Shown in pieces: positions 46,747-56,800 of a stretch of DNA of 64,000 bases. The stretch's first letter is position 1, and every line of letters starts with the position of its first letter. This stretch comes from G963675935 sp963675935 (GTDB lineage: Bacteria > Planctomycetota > Planctomycetia > Pirellulales > Thermoguttaceae), in assembly GCA_963675935.2 (NCBI GenBank), contig CAXXPV010000008.1, positions 744,001 to 808,000 of the forward strand, in the 5' to 3' direction. A model generated the notes under the pieces. That model did no database searches. It saw only the letters and a program-made list of their open reading frames with translations, and was not told where the DNA came from. A program made the translations under genes and the position numbers.

Positions 46747-48033
46747 GTGCCGTATATCCTCAACCTTATCTACCTACTGCTAATTCTCTTGTCGCTGCCG
46801 TGGCTGCTGTGGCAGGCCGTGAGCAAGGGGAAATACCGCGAGGGCTATGCCTCCAAGCTTTGGGGACTCGTCCCACGGCGAATGCCGGCTGACACGAAAA
46901 ATGCCTGCCTTTGGCTGCACGCCGTCAGCGTCGGCGAAGTCAATTTGCTCGCGCCGCTGTTGAAGCGGATCGAGGCGGAGCGGCCCGACTGGCAGTGTGT
47001 TATCTCGACCACCACCATGACAGGCATGGCATTGGCCAGGAAGAAGTATCCGCGAAACATGGTGTTCTACTGCCCGTTGGATTTCAGCTGGGCCGTGGCG
47101 GCGGCGATGCGGCGCATTCGGCCCGACGCCCTCGTGCTGGCCGAGTTGGAGCTTTGGCCCAACTTGATCCGCGCGGCCCGGCGTTTTGGCGCGCGGGTGG
47201 CCGTGGTCAACGGGCGCTTGGGCGAAAAGAGTTTTCGCGGCTACCGACGCATCCGCCCGTTCGTGGCTCGGCTGTTGCGGCAGATCGACCTGCTGGCCGT
47301 GCAGGATGAGACTTGCGCCGAACGGTTTCGCACACTCGGCGCTCAGCCTGAAACGATTTGCGTGACCGGCTCGATGAAATACGACGGGGCGCCAACCGAC
47401 CGTCAAAACGCCGCCACGCAACGGCTGGCCGCGTTGGCTGGCTTTTTGCCCGACGACATCGTTCTTCTGGCCGGCAGCACGCAAGAGCCGGAAGAGGCGA
47501 TGGCGCTCGACACGTTCCGCGATTTGATCGACGAGTGGCCGCAGCTTCGATTGGTCGTGGTGCCTCGCCATCCCGATCGGTTCGAGGCCGTGGCAAAACT
47601 GTTAGACGCCTCGGGTGTGCCTTGGCAGCGGCGCACCGCGATGCGCTGTGAAGACGCCGGCGACGACCGCGTCTTGCTGGTCGATGTGGTCGGTGAGCTT
47701 GGTGCGTGGTGGGGAACGGCCGACATCGCGTTCGTCGGGGGCAGCATGGGCAGTCGCGGCGGTCAGAACATGATCGAGCCGGCCGCTTACGGCGCCGCGG
47801 TTTCGTTCGGCCCAAACACGTGGAACTTCCGCGACATCGTCGCGGCGATGCTCTCGCACGACGCCGCGGTGGTGGTCAACGACGCCGAGGAGTTTTCGGC
47901 CTTTGTCCGCCGCTGTTTGGAGCAGCCCGAGTATGCCGCCGCGTTGGGCCGGCGCGCTCAATCGCTCGTTCGCTCGCAGATCGGGGCGACCGAGCGGACG
48001 CTGGAATTGCTTGGGAAGACGATCAACTATTGA
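46747..48033 (+). CDS. waaA: 3-deoxy-D-manno-octulosonic acid transferase
   Basis: 428 residues from GTG 46747. A membrane-anchoring N-terminus (YLLLILLSLPWLLWQAV) precedes the GT30 domain: LWLHAVSVGEVNLLAPLL, VISTTTMTGMALA, LVLAELELWPNLI, VVNGRLGEKS, and the C-terminal half with LLAGSTQEPEE and AFVGGSMGSRGGQNMIEPAAYG. It would transfer Kdo to lipid A, evidence for lipopolysaccharide in this organism. Monocistronic. Confidence 0.95.
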   Translation: MPYILNLIYLLLILLSLPWLLWQAVSKGKYREGYASKLWGLVPRRMPADTKNACLWLHAVSVGEVNLLAPLLKRIEAERPDWQCVISTTTMTGMALARKKYPRNMVFYCPLDFSWAVAAAMRRIRPDALVLAELELWPNLIRAARRFGARVAVVNGRLGEKSFRGYRRIRPFVARLLRQIDLLAVQDETCAERFRTLGAQPETICVTGSMKYDGAPTDRQNAATQRLAALAGFLPDDIVLLAGSTQEPEEAMALDTFRDLIDEWPQLRLVVVPRHPDRFEAVAKLLDASGVPWQRRTAMRCEDAGDDRVLLVDVVGELGAWWGTADIAFVGGSMGSRGGQNMIEPAAYGAAVSFGPNTWNFRDIVAAMLSHDAAVVVNDAEEFSAFVRRCLEQPEYAAALGRRAQSLVRSQIGATERTLELLGKTINY

Positions 48034-48171
48034 CGCTCGAAAAAGCAACGTCGCAATAGCCGAAGTCGGGAAAGGGGATCCTTTGTTTCCTCCCCTTTGT
48101 TTCCTCCTGTCATGGTGACCACCAAAAAACAACTTTGACCTGTTTGCGCCGACGGGCTTGGCAGTGAGCCT

Positions 48172-49053
48172 TCATCTTCCCTGACGCCACTGGCTGGGCG
48201 GCATTCCAAACCGCGATTTGAACGCCCGCGAAAGATGGAATTGGCTCTCGAAGCCAAGACTGTTCGCGATTTCCTTGAGCGTCAGGTTGGTTCCCAGCAA
48301 CTGCTGAACGCGGCGCATCTTCACTTGCAGGTAGAACTCGTGCGGCGACATGCCCGTATGATGGCGAAACAGGCGACTCAAATGCCTTGGGCTGATGTGC
48401 AGCAGGGCAGCCAGTTTCGAGATTGACAGCGAGCATTCAGCGTGTTCTTCCATGTAGGCTTTGGCCTGACGCACCCGTTGTTCGTCTCGTTCGGAACTCT
48501 TTTGGCGGCCCACGGCGGCCAAGGCACAGGCTAGGATTTTGTATACCTCGGCGGCCGCAAGCTGCTGGAAGCCGACCGGCTCGGCCCGGGCCAGATCGAG
48601 AAAATCCAGGTAGCTCTGCAACACCGTCTCGTCGGTGCCAATCGCCAGCAGTGGCTCGGCTGGCGAGAAGAACTTGCTGCGGACCATATCCTCCATGTGC
48701 CGTCCCGCGAACGAAACCCAATACTCGTCCCAGCCCGTCTTCTTGTCGGGCCGGTAGTGGTGCCAGTCGCCTGGGAACAAGAGCATGAACGTACCGGGCA
48801 CAACTCGCCGCTTTCCCGCCGTAGCCGACTCGAACTCGCCACCGCCGCGTAGCACGTAAATCGCGGCCCACTCGTGCAGCACGCGGCCCTGTTCCCAGCG
48901 AAACATGTAGGCGTCGGGGTGGACCTTCTTGGGGTATTCCGTCCAGAAAGGCTCGATATGCGTGGAGCCGCCCCCGGAGACGCTTAGCCCCCACTTGCGG
49001 TCGCGATCTCCAACAGGGAAGTAGCGGAAGAATTCCGTGTCCAAAGGTCTCAT
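48172..49053 (-). CDS. AraC family transcriptional regulator
   Basis: 293 residues from ATG 49053 (GGGGGT about 7 bases upstream). The N-terminal cupin-like sensing domain (RVLHEWAAIYVLRGGGEFESATAGK...PGTFMLLFPGDWHHYRPD) is followed by two helix-turn-helix units (LSISKLAALLHISPRHLSRLFRHHTG, and LTLKEIANSLGFESQFHLSRAFKSRFG). It is divergent from the rhamnosidase locus and probably activates it on a sugar signal. A TATACT box lies upstream on the minus strand without a good -35. Confidence 0.93.
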   Translation of the reverse strand: MRPLDTEFFRYFPVGDRDRKWGLSVSGGGSTHIEPFWTEYPKKVHPDAYMFRWEQGRVLHEWAAIYVLRGGGEFESATAGKRRVVPGTFMLLFPGDWHHYRPDKKTGWDEYWVSFAGRHMEDMVRSKFFSPAEPLLAIGTDETVLQSYLDFLDLARAEPVGFQQLAAAEVYKILACALAAVGRQKSSERDEQRVRQAKAYMEEHAECSLSISKLAALLHISPRHLSRLFRHHTGMSPHEFYLQVKMRRVQQLLGTNLTLKEIANSLGFESQFHLSRAFKSRFGMPPSQWRQGR

Positions 49054-49304
49054 GGCTACCCCCAGTAAGAGCTGCCAATGTAGGCTTCGCTATTAAGTAT
49101 AGCCGTTGGCAAACATGAAAGATGCTCGCGTATTCATCGTGATACTCGCTTCAGAGGTAAAATATCCTAGCAAAAGCTCCTCAAAAATGCAATTGCGACA
49201 GAATGTCCGAATATGGCATGGAGTTGGCCGTTTTCGTCATTCCGCTCTCGGAACGTCGGGTTAGAATGAAGATAGTGGACGCAATGGTTACTCAAGCCAT
49301 GATT

Positions 49305-49436
49305 TTGCGCCCACGCTTCAGGACATAACCAATGATATCCTGTCAGCAAGTGTTCCATGCTCTGGTTTGCCGCGTCTACGGCCGCATTCCTGTCAAGCAC
49401 GATGGCGCCCGTGAAGTCAATCGCACGATCATGGCC
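49305..49436 (+). pseudogene. 5' fragment of a URO-D-like gene, fused in frame to the rhamnosidase
   Basis: The 35 codons from ATG 49332 are colinear, without gaps, with the start of the URO-D-like gene at 52522: GRIPVKHDGAREVNRTIM here and DRIPIKHEGTPEVNRMLM there. The leader also matches (GCGCCC[A/G]C...ACCAATGA). The rest of the gene is gone, and the frame runs on into the rhamnosidase signal peptide. Confidence 0.8.
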
Positions 49437-52412
49437 TTCCTCATCGGGGGCATGGCGATTTTGTCTTATCTTCCAGCCGTGTTCGCGGCCGATCTGACAA
49501 ACCTGCGATGCGAGTACCTCGTCAATCCACTCGGCATCGACGTGCGGAAGCCGCGACTGGGTTGGACGATCGAGTCCGCCCGACGCGGTGAGCGGCAGAC
49601 GAGCTATCAGGTTTTGGTCGCCTCGACACCCGAGTTGCTCGCCGAAGACAAGGGCGATCTCTGGGACAGTGGGCAGGTGGCCTCGGATCAAAGCATCCAG
49701 GTGGAGTATGCCGGCAAGCCCCTGACGTCTCAGACTCGCTGCCACTGGAAGGTGCGTGTATGGGATAAAGATGGGAAACGGCTGGCGTGGAGCCAGCCCG
49801 CCTTGTGGACGATGGGACCGATGAAGCCGGAAGACTGGCAGGGAGCGAAGTGGATAAGCGTGGATGGAAAACGGGACCAAGGAAAAGACCCATTGCCGGT
49901 ATCCCCTTGGCTGCGAAAAACCTTTGACTTGAAAACGGTTCCCGATAGCGCCTTCGCATACGTCAATGTTCTGGGCTACTATGAATTGTATGTGAATGGG
50001 CGCAAGGTAGGCGACGATGTGCTAAGCCCCGCCGCCTCGCGATACGACAAGCGATCCTACTACGTAACCTACGACATTAAGCCCTATCTACAAAAAGGGA
50101 CTAATTGCATTGGATTGTGGTTGAGCCGTGGATGGTACTGGCCGGGATACCCTGGAGTAAAACAGGATGTTCCGATCGCTCGAGCCGCGTTGGCGATGGA
50201 AACGGGAAATGAGCATGTTTATGTAGTTACCGACGATGCGTGGAAAGGTTTGTCAAGTTGTTACGGTATATTGGGCAACTGGAAGTGGAATGAGTTTGGC
50301 GGAGAACGACTTGATGCAAGACTCGACATGCCGAATTGGAGCAAAGCGGATTTCGACGATTCCAAATGGCAACGCGCGAAGCCGATGGAGGCGCCATCCG
50401 GGTTGGTCAGTGCGCAAATGTGCCAGAAAAATCGAATTACACAGACTTTTCCCGCTGTGGCATGCGCCGATTTAGGCAACGGACTTTACGAACTTGATTT
50501 TGGCAAAGTTATTTGTGGTTCGATGAGTTTGCGACTTCCACAACTCAATTCAGGCCAGAAAGTCGCTATTTACTACGCCGACAAGCGTTATCAGACTCCG
50601 CAAGGAGATAATACGCCTATCGGACTAATCAAGACATCCGGCTCAACGCGATTGTTCAATACATCACGCGGACCGGTGTGCTACCAGACTTTCAACCAGT
50701 GGGACGAATTCATCTCGGCCGGCAAATCCGGCGAGGTGTTCGCAAAAAAGTTTAACTACGCGACTTTCCGTTACGTTCTCATCGAGGGACTGCCGACAAA
50801 GCCCTCGCTCAAGGATGCCGAGGCGATGTTGATTGAAGGCGATATGCCTATCGTCGCTTCGTTCACTTGCTCCAATCCGCTGATGAACCGCATCCATGAA
50901 GTAACTTCCTGGTCGAACCGTTGTCAGTCAATTGGAGGTTATTTGGGCGAACGTCTTCGAGAACGTCTTGGATATGGGCCCGCCGAGGCGCTTGGAATGG
51001 ATGGCGCAATTGCAACGCAAGACATGCCGGCCTTGTTCAGCAAATGGACTGAGAATTGGCTTGACGATCAAGACTTGGCTACAGGAAAGTTTCCCTATTC
51101 CTCGCCGGATTGGACTCCCTGTGGAGGCGGTCCCTCGTGGGCGGGCACTCCAGCAATCATGGCCTGGGGCATGTACAACTACTACGGTGATAGACGCGTG
51201 CTTGAGCGTTGTTATGAACCGATCGTTCGTTTCGCGGAATTGATGGAAAACGGCAGTTGTCGCGATGGACTTTTAGTCAAGGAACCAATACCCGGCAAAC
51301 CGGGCGGCGCCTTCAACAAGGATGGGTGGGATTTCCTCGGCGATTGGGTTGCTCCAGGGTACGGCATGAATGAAGCTACATTTTCGCCCTCACTCATGAA
51401 TGAAGTATTCAATAATTGCTACCGCGTTCGGTATTGGCAGATACTTGAACATACAGCAACTATTTTGGGTAAGAAAGAAGACGCAAAGCGATTTTCAGAT
51501 CATATCGAGAAGATGCGCAAGCGTATTCACAAGGCCTATTTCGATCCTGCGAAACATACGTATGGCTCTGAAAACCAATTGTATCAGGCATTCCCTCTTT
51601 TTGTCGGCATCGTGCCTGAAGCTGAACGCGCGGCAGTCCTTAAAACGCTTGAAAACAACATTCTTGTGCGAAGGAAAGGACATCTTGATTTCGGAATATC
51701 CGGCGTTTATTACATGGGTGAATATCTCCGACGGATAGGAAGAGATGATTTGATGTATACCATGCTCAATCAGAAGGATTATCCAGGATATGGGTACATG
51801 CTTGAGCATGGCGCAACCGCGTGGTGGGAACAGTGGGATGGTTTTTGGGCACAGTGCATCAACTGCTACTGTGGAATTGGCCATTGGTTCATTCAGTCAT
51901 TAGCCGGCATCAGAATCGATGAGCATGGCGCCGGTTACAAGAAGATCGTTATCAAGCCTTCGATTGTCGGTGATTTGACCTGGGTGAAGGGCAGCTATGA
52001 CTCGATCCACGGGCGGATCACGAGCAACTGGCGGCGCGAGGGCGACAAATTGAGCATGGACATCACCATCCCCGCCAACACAACGGCCACGGTCTATGTG
52101 CCGGCGAAGGATGCCGCCGGAGTTGCCGAATCGGGCAAGCCCGCGAACTCGGCGGAAGGCGTGAAATTCCTGCGCATGGAAAACAACGCCGCGGTCTATG
52201 CCGTTGGCTCCGGAACGTATCGGTTCACGGCGATTATGCCGGTCCCGATAACGGTGCGCGGCCATATTTTCTGGCAGATAGGCAATTCCGTCATTCTGAA
52301 CGCAGCGAAGAATCTCGTTTTCCTCGCGGCGCGGCCGAGATTCTTCGCTGCGCTCAGAATGACCGATCTTGCCAGAAAATATGGCCGCACACCCGGCAAC
52401 GCTGACGCTTGA
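49431..52412 (+). CDS. Alpha-L-rhamnosidase, GH78, with altered N- and C-termini
   Basis: 993 residues from ATG 49431, whose product starts with a signal peptide (MAFLIGGMAILSYLPAVFAAD). A start at ATG 49332 would add 33 residues from a URO-D gene relic, which comes with its own start region. The GH78 layout is LRCEYLVNPLGIDVRKPRLGW, then DLWDSGQV, KPEDWQGAKWIS, and the barrel with RERLGYGPAEALG and HGATAWWEQWDGF. The general-acid loop deviates from the usual DCPxRE pattern. After GSGTYRF the last 46 residues are translated from a palindromic repeat. The middle part (about 49.9-51.95 kb) is clearly less GC-rich than both ends. Confidence 0.88.
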   Translation: MAFLIGGMAILSYLPAVFAADLTNLRCEYLVNPLGIDVRKPRLGWTIESARRGERQTSYQVLVASTPELLAEDKGDLWDSGQVASDQSIQVEYAGKPLTSQTRCHWKVRVWDKDGKRLAWSQPALWTMGPMKPEDWQGAKWISVDGKRDQGKDPLPVSPWLRKTFDLKTVPDSAFAYVNVLGYYELYVNGRKVGDDVLSPAASRYDKRSYYVTYDIKPYLQKGTNCIGLWLSRGWYWPGYPGVKQDVPIARAALAMETGNEHVYVVTDDAWKGLSSCYGILGNWKWNEFGGERLDARLDMPNWSKADFDDSKWQRAKPMEAPSGLVSAQMCQKNRITQTFPAVACADLGNGLYELDFGKVICGSMSLRLPQLNSGQKVAIYYADKRYQTPQGDNTPIGLIKTSGSTRLFNTSRGPVCYQTFNQWDEFISAGKSGEVFAKKFNYATFRYVLIEGLPTKPSLKDAEAMLIEGDMPIVASFTCSNPLMNRIHEVTSWSNRCQSIGGYLGERLRERLGYGPAEALGMDGAIATQDMPALFSKWTENWLDDQDLATGKFPYSSPDWTPCGGGPSWAGTPAIMAWGMYNYYGDRRVLERCYEPIVRFAELMENGSCRDGLLVKEPIPGKPGGAFNKDGWDFLGDWVAPGYGMNEATFSPSLMNEVFNNCYRVRYWQILEHTATILGKKEDAKRFSDHIEKMRKRIHKAYFDPAKHTYGSENQLYQAFPLFVGIVPEAERAAVLKTLENNILVRRKGHLDFGISGVYYMGEYLRRIGRDDLMYTMLNQKDYPGYGYMLEHGATAWWEQWDGFWAQCINCYCGIGHWFIQSLAGIRIDEHGAGYKKIVIKPSIVGDLTWVKGSYDSIHGRITSNWRREGDKLSMDITIPANTTATVYVPAKDAAGVAESGKPANSAEGVKFLRMENNAAVYAVGSGTYRFTAIMPVPITVRGHIFWQIGNSVILNAAKNLVFLAARPRFFAALRMTDLARKYGRTPGNADA
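52256..52393. mobile_element. Palindromic element (family C) forming the 3' end of the rhamnosidase gene
   Basis: Arms GCGGCCATATTTTCTGGCA (from 52259) and TGCCAGAAAATATGGCCGC (to 52391) are perfect. The core reads GTCATTCTGAACGCAGCGAA and its complement. The gene's frame runs through it, giving SVILNAAKNLVFLAARPRFF..., and stops 21 bases after it. No certain target duplication. Confidence 0.8.
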
Positions 52413-52521
52413 CATGCAAACGCACACTCGCACCGCCGATTTCGCGATAACACCATGAAATGACACATGCCGCTGACTTTTCCAGGAAACTTCTACGCGC
52501 CCGCACTTCGGAACAAAACCA

Positions 52522-53655
52522 ATGAACTCCCGCGAACGAGTCGTCAATGCCCTTGAACGCCGCGGCTACGACCGCATCCCGATCAAGCACGAAGGCACGC
52601 CGGAAGTAAACCGGATGCTCATGGATTACTTTGGACTCTCGAACATGGAGCAATTGTTGCTCGTGGTCGGAGACGACTTCCGCTACGTCGAACCGATCTA
52701 CTGCGGGCCGGAGCTGCGGACGTTTCCCGACGGCAGCGTCGAGGGCTATTTCGGCGAGCACTACAAATACGCCCAGTTCGAGCATGGCCGGTATCTTGAG
52801 GCATGCCACCTGCCATTCGCCGGAATCAACCGATTGGAAGACCTCGACCGTTCGCACTTCCCCAGCGCCGACTGGTTCGACTACTCGACCATCCGCGAGC
52901 AGGCCGAGACGCTGCGCGAGCAGGGCTTCGCCGTCTGTTGCGGCACGGCCGGCGATATCGACCTGATCAACGGCATCGCTCGGGCGCGTGGCATGGAACA
53001 GGTGCTGATGGACCTGATCGACGACAGCCCCGTCTACCTCGAGATCATGCGTGCGCGGTTCGAGTTCTTCTGCGAGGTGCAACGGCGCATGTTGGAGGCG
53101 GCCGGCGGTCTGATCGATCTCTGCCATTCCGGCGAAGACTTTGGCAATCAGCGCGGCCCGATGATCGGCTTGTCGATTTTCGAGCGGCACTTCGCACCCA
53201 AGTACGGCAGCTATTTCGAGATGGTCCACTCCCACGGCGCACGCACGATGCTGCACATGTGCGGCTGCGTGGAACGATTTCTTCCGCGATTGATCGAATT
53301 GGGGCTGGACGTCTACGACGTCGTTCAACCAACCACGCCGCAGATGGACATCGCCGCGCTGGCGGAGCGTTTTGGCGATCGGCTGACATTCTGCGGCTCG
53401 ATGTGCGTGCAGACGACGCTTGCCTGGGGCACTCCGGCGGAGGTCGAAGCGGAAGTTCGGCGCCGCTTGAAGCTGTTTCCCGAGGGAGGGCTGTTCCTCG
53501 GCCCGACGCATGCCATCCAGACCGGCTCTCCGCTGGAAAATATCCTGGCATTATACCGCACGGCGGGCAGCCTGCGCGAAGATATTGACCAGTCCATCCT
53601 GAGCATCGAGAATGGAGCTGAAGCGGGTGAGATCAATTTGGCGAAGTTGTTCTGA
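52522..53655 (+). CDS. URO-D/MtaA superfamily protein (uroporphyrinogen decarboxylase-like)
   Basis: 377 residues from ATG 52522. The barrel starts MNSRERVVNALERRGYDRIPI. Candidate metal ligands as in MtaA-type methyltransferases are MLHMCGCVERF and FCGSMCVQTTLAWGTPAEVEAEV. LFPEGGLFLGPTHAIQ closes the fold. True HemE-specific motifs are not seen, so haem synthesis is unlikely. Such genes are often interspersed with glycosidases in planctomycetes. A methyl-transfer role on methylated sugars would be a guess. Confidence 0.8.
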   Translation: MNSRERVVNALERRGYDRIPIKHEGTPEVNRMLMDYFGLSNMEQLLLVVGDDFRYVEPIYCGPELRTFPDGSVEGYFGEHYKYAQFEHGRYLEACHLPFAGINRLEDLDRSHFPSADWFDYSTIREQAETLREQGFAVCCGTAGDIDLINGIARARGMEQVLMDLIDDSPVYLEIMRARFEFFCEVQRRMLEAAGGLIDLCHSGEDFGNQRGPMIGLSIFERHFAPKYGSYFEMVHSHGARTMLHMCGCVERFLPRLIELGLDVYDVVQPTTPQMDIAALAERFGDRLTFCGSMCVQTTLAWGTPAEVEAEVRRRLKLFPEGGLFLGPTHAIQTGSPLENILALYRTAGSLREDIDQSILSIENGAEAGEINLAKLF

Positions 53656-53840
53656 CTCGCACTTGCCGCGCTCCCCGGATGTAACCGTTCCCACCCCGGG
53701 GACTGGCTCGTCTTTCGGCCCGATTTGCCTTATATTGTAGGCACGTCCGGCGGCCGAAAAACGTGCCTGCCCCCCTTTGGCCCGCCCTTTGGCACGCGAT
53801 TGCCAGTATCCGTCGAACGACGCACAACAGGAGAATCCCT

Positions 53841-56800
53841 ATGAAAGTCTCGGCCCCGCACCGTTTCGCGGCCTGTCTCATAGCCTCCCTGGCAATGTTG
53901 TCTTGCCTTCCGGACGCTTCCGCCGACGGCGGGCAAGGTGAAGAAGGATTGAATCTGGCCAACGGCCGGCCATGCAAGGTCTTTTCCTCGATCGAGGGAG
54001 ACGGATGGGCGGCATCGAAACTTACCGACGGACAGACCAACACACTCGGCTGGAGCAGCAAGGCGTTTGCGGCCTATCCAGACCATACGCTCTATCCGGA
54101 GTTTGTGGTGGTGGACTTGGGAACAAACTGTGCAATTCGTCATGTTGTTCTATATCCGCGAGGTGATGGCCCGAACGTGGGAAAAGGTTTTCCCAAGGAT
54201 TTTACGATCCAAGTTTGCCGAGAGGGCGAACCGTGGCGCATGGTGGTGAAGAAGCGGGACTATCCGCAGCCGTCAAATGGCGAAGCCCAATCATTCGAGT
54301 TGAAACAAGCCGAAGGGCGCTACGTGAAGGTTGAGGCCGCTCGGCTGCGCGAAGTGACGCCGGGAAATCATCGTTTTCAGTTGGCTGAAATCCAGGTCTT
54401 CGGTAAAGCGGCGGCAAGCCCCGCCCTCGAAATGAAACCCGCCGCAGCCGATGAACCGACGACGGTCGGGCGATTGCGCTGCGAGAACCGAGACAATCCA
54501 GTCGGGATCGATGCGGGGTGGCCGCGGCTGTCGTGGTGGATGCAATCTACGGTGCGTGGTCAACAACAAACAGCGTATCGCGTGCTGGCGGCGTCGAGCG
54601 AGTCGAAGATTCAAAGCGGCGAAGGCGATCTTTGGGACAGCGGCAAGGTTGCCGGCGACCGTTCGGTTGCAGTGGCATATGGCGGACGGCCGCTGCGGTC
54701 GGGCCAAACCTACTGGTGGAAGGTGATGCTGTGGGATCGCGACGGGAAGGAAACCGCCTGGAGCAAGTCGGCACAGTTTTTGACCGGAAAGCTCAAGCCG
54801 GAAGACTGGCAGGGCCAGTGGATCGGCGCGGACACGGTTCTGCAACCAGGCTCCGCCGAAATCCTTCAGAAGATCGGCGCCCCGATCCACACGTCATCGA
54901 ACATCGGCGCCCGCCCCGTCTATCTGCGTAAGGAGATCGAAGTGGCCAAGCCGGTGCGGCGGGCGACGGTCTTCTTCGCCGGTCTCGGCTTCTCCGAGTT
55001 GTACCTCGACGGGCGGAAAGTCGGCGACTATGTGATCGGGCCGGGATTCACCACCTACAACAAACGTGCACCGTATCTGGCCTTCGATGTCACCGATCGC
55101 TTTGCACAGGCCGGCCGTAAAGCTTTGGGAGTGATCTTGGTTGATGGGTGGTACGGCAATGGATATGGACATGGCTTCGAGAAGAACATTTATGTGGATA
55201 AACCAAAGCTGCGGCTGAATCTCCATCTCGAATACGCGGACGGGACCGAAACGGTCGTTGTTTCGGACAACAGTTGGAAATGGTCCGACGGCGAGATCAC
55301 GTGCAGCCAGATCGTCCAGGAAGACATCGATCGGCGCAAAACTCGCAAAGGGTGGGACCGGGCAGGCTACGACGAAAAGGACTGGCGTCCCGTGGCTGTC
55401 GTGAAAGGGCCGGAAGGACGGCTGGTTCATCAAAAGGAATCGCCCTGCCGAATTGTTGAAGAGATTCGCCCGATGAGCATGCATTACGATGCCCCGTCAA
55501 AGACGGCGACCTTCGAGTTCGGCCGCGAGTTCAATGGCTGGGTGCGGTTCAAAACATCCGGGCCGGAAGGGACGTCGATCTCGATCACCACCATCCCGAC
55601 GGCGGCTTTGCCCCGGACCAGTCTTTTCACGCTGGCCGGCACGGGCGAGGAGGTTTACGAACCTCGGTTTTTCCATGCGGGCATGCGGCAAGTCACGATC
55701 AAGGGCGCGGCTCGTCCGCCGACCGTGGAGGATTTGACCGGCTGCCTGGTCTCGATGGGTTGGCAGCCTTCCGGCTCGTTCCGCTGCAGCGATGACGTGG
55801 CGAATTGGCTGAACGACGCCACGCGCCGAACGGTGGTGGCCTATACGACGTTCCTGCCTAACGATCCCGTGCGGGAATGGAAGGCGTGGATGGAAGATCC
55901 TCAAAACATGTTCTGCTCCTCGGTATACCTGTTCGATGCGCAGAACATGTACGAGCGGTGGCAGTGCGACATCCTCGACGGCCAACGACCGGACGGAAGC
56001 AGCCCCAACATCGCTCCCGGCGCTTTCTTTGATGATTACAATAGCCCCTGGTGGGGCGGTTGCCTTGTGTGGGTGCCGTGGCACTGGTATCAATACTACG
56101 GCGACTCAAGCTTGCTCGAAGCAAGTTATCCGGCCATGAAACGCTACGTGGATTTTCTCGGGACGGTCGCCGCGAACGGGTTGCAGGATTGGGGGCTAGC
56201 CGACTGGTGCCCCGTCGAGGAAACGCCTCGCGCCGTCATCAACACGCCTGCCTACTATCTCTATGCCCAAATCGTTAGCCGCACGGCCGAGATGCTTGGC
56301 CGCGGTGAAGATGCCCGCCGCTACGCCGACGTGGCGAAAAAAGTACAAGCCGCTTTCAACCGGCGATTTCTTGACTCGGCCAGCGGCATCTACGGCCAAT
56401 CAGGCACAACCGTCCAAAACGGCTATCCAATCCAACCGGTCGGCGGCAAGATACCGCACGAAATCTGGTGGAAGGGCGACCGGCCCTGCACCCAGGCCGG
56501 ACAGGTGCTGCCATTGGCCTTGGGGCTGGTTCCCGAGCAACATCGGCCGGCGGTGAAGCAGGCTCTGTTGCATGAAATCGCGGCGCACCGCAACCGACTC
56601 TCGACCGGATTCGTATCGACGCCCTATCTGTTGCAGGTTCTGGCCGACTTGGCGCCCGAACTCGGCTGGGCCATGACTTCGGCGCAGGATTATCCGTCTT
56701 GGTACAGCATGACTGCCGGCAGCGATCAGGATCTGCTCAAGGAGACCTGGGCGGGCGGCCAGGCGCTCATGCCGTCGCTCGGCGGCAATATCGCCGCTTG

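Noticed and set aside
52522..53655. Calling this gene hemE
   Set aside because: It has MtaA-like metal-site motifs and glycosidase neighbours, and the HemE-specific N-terminal arginine motif is not seen.
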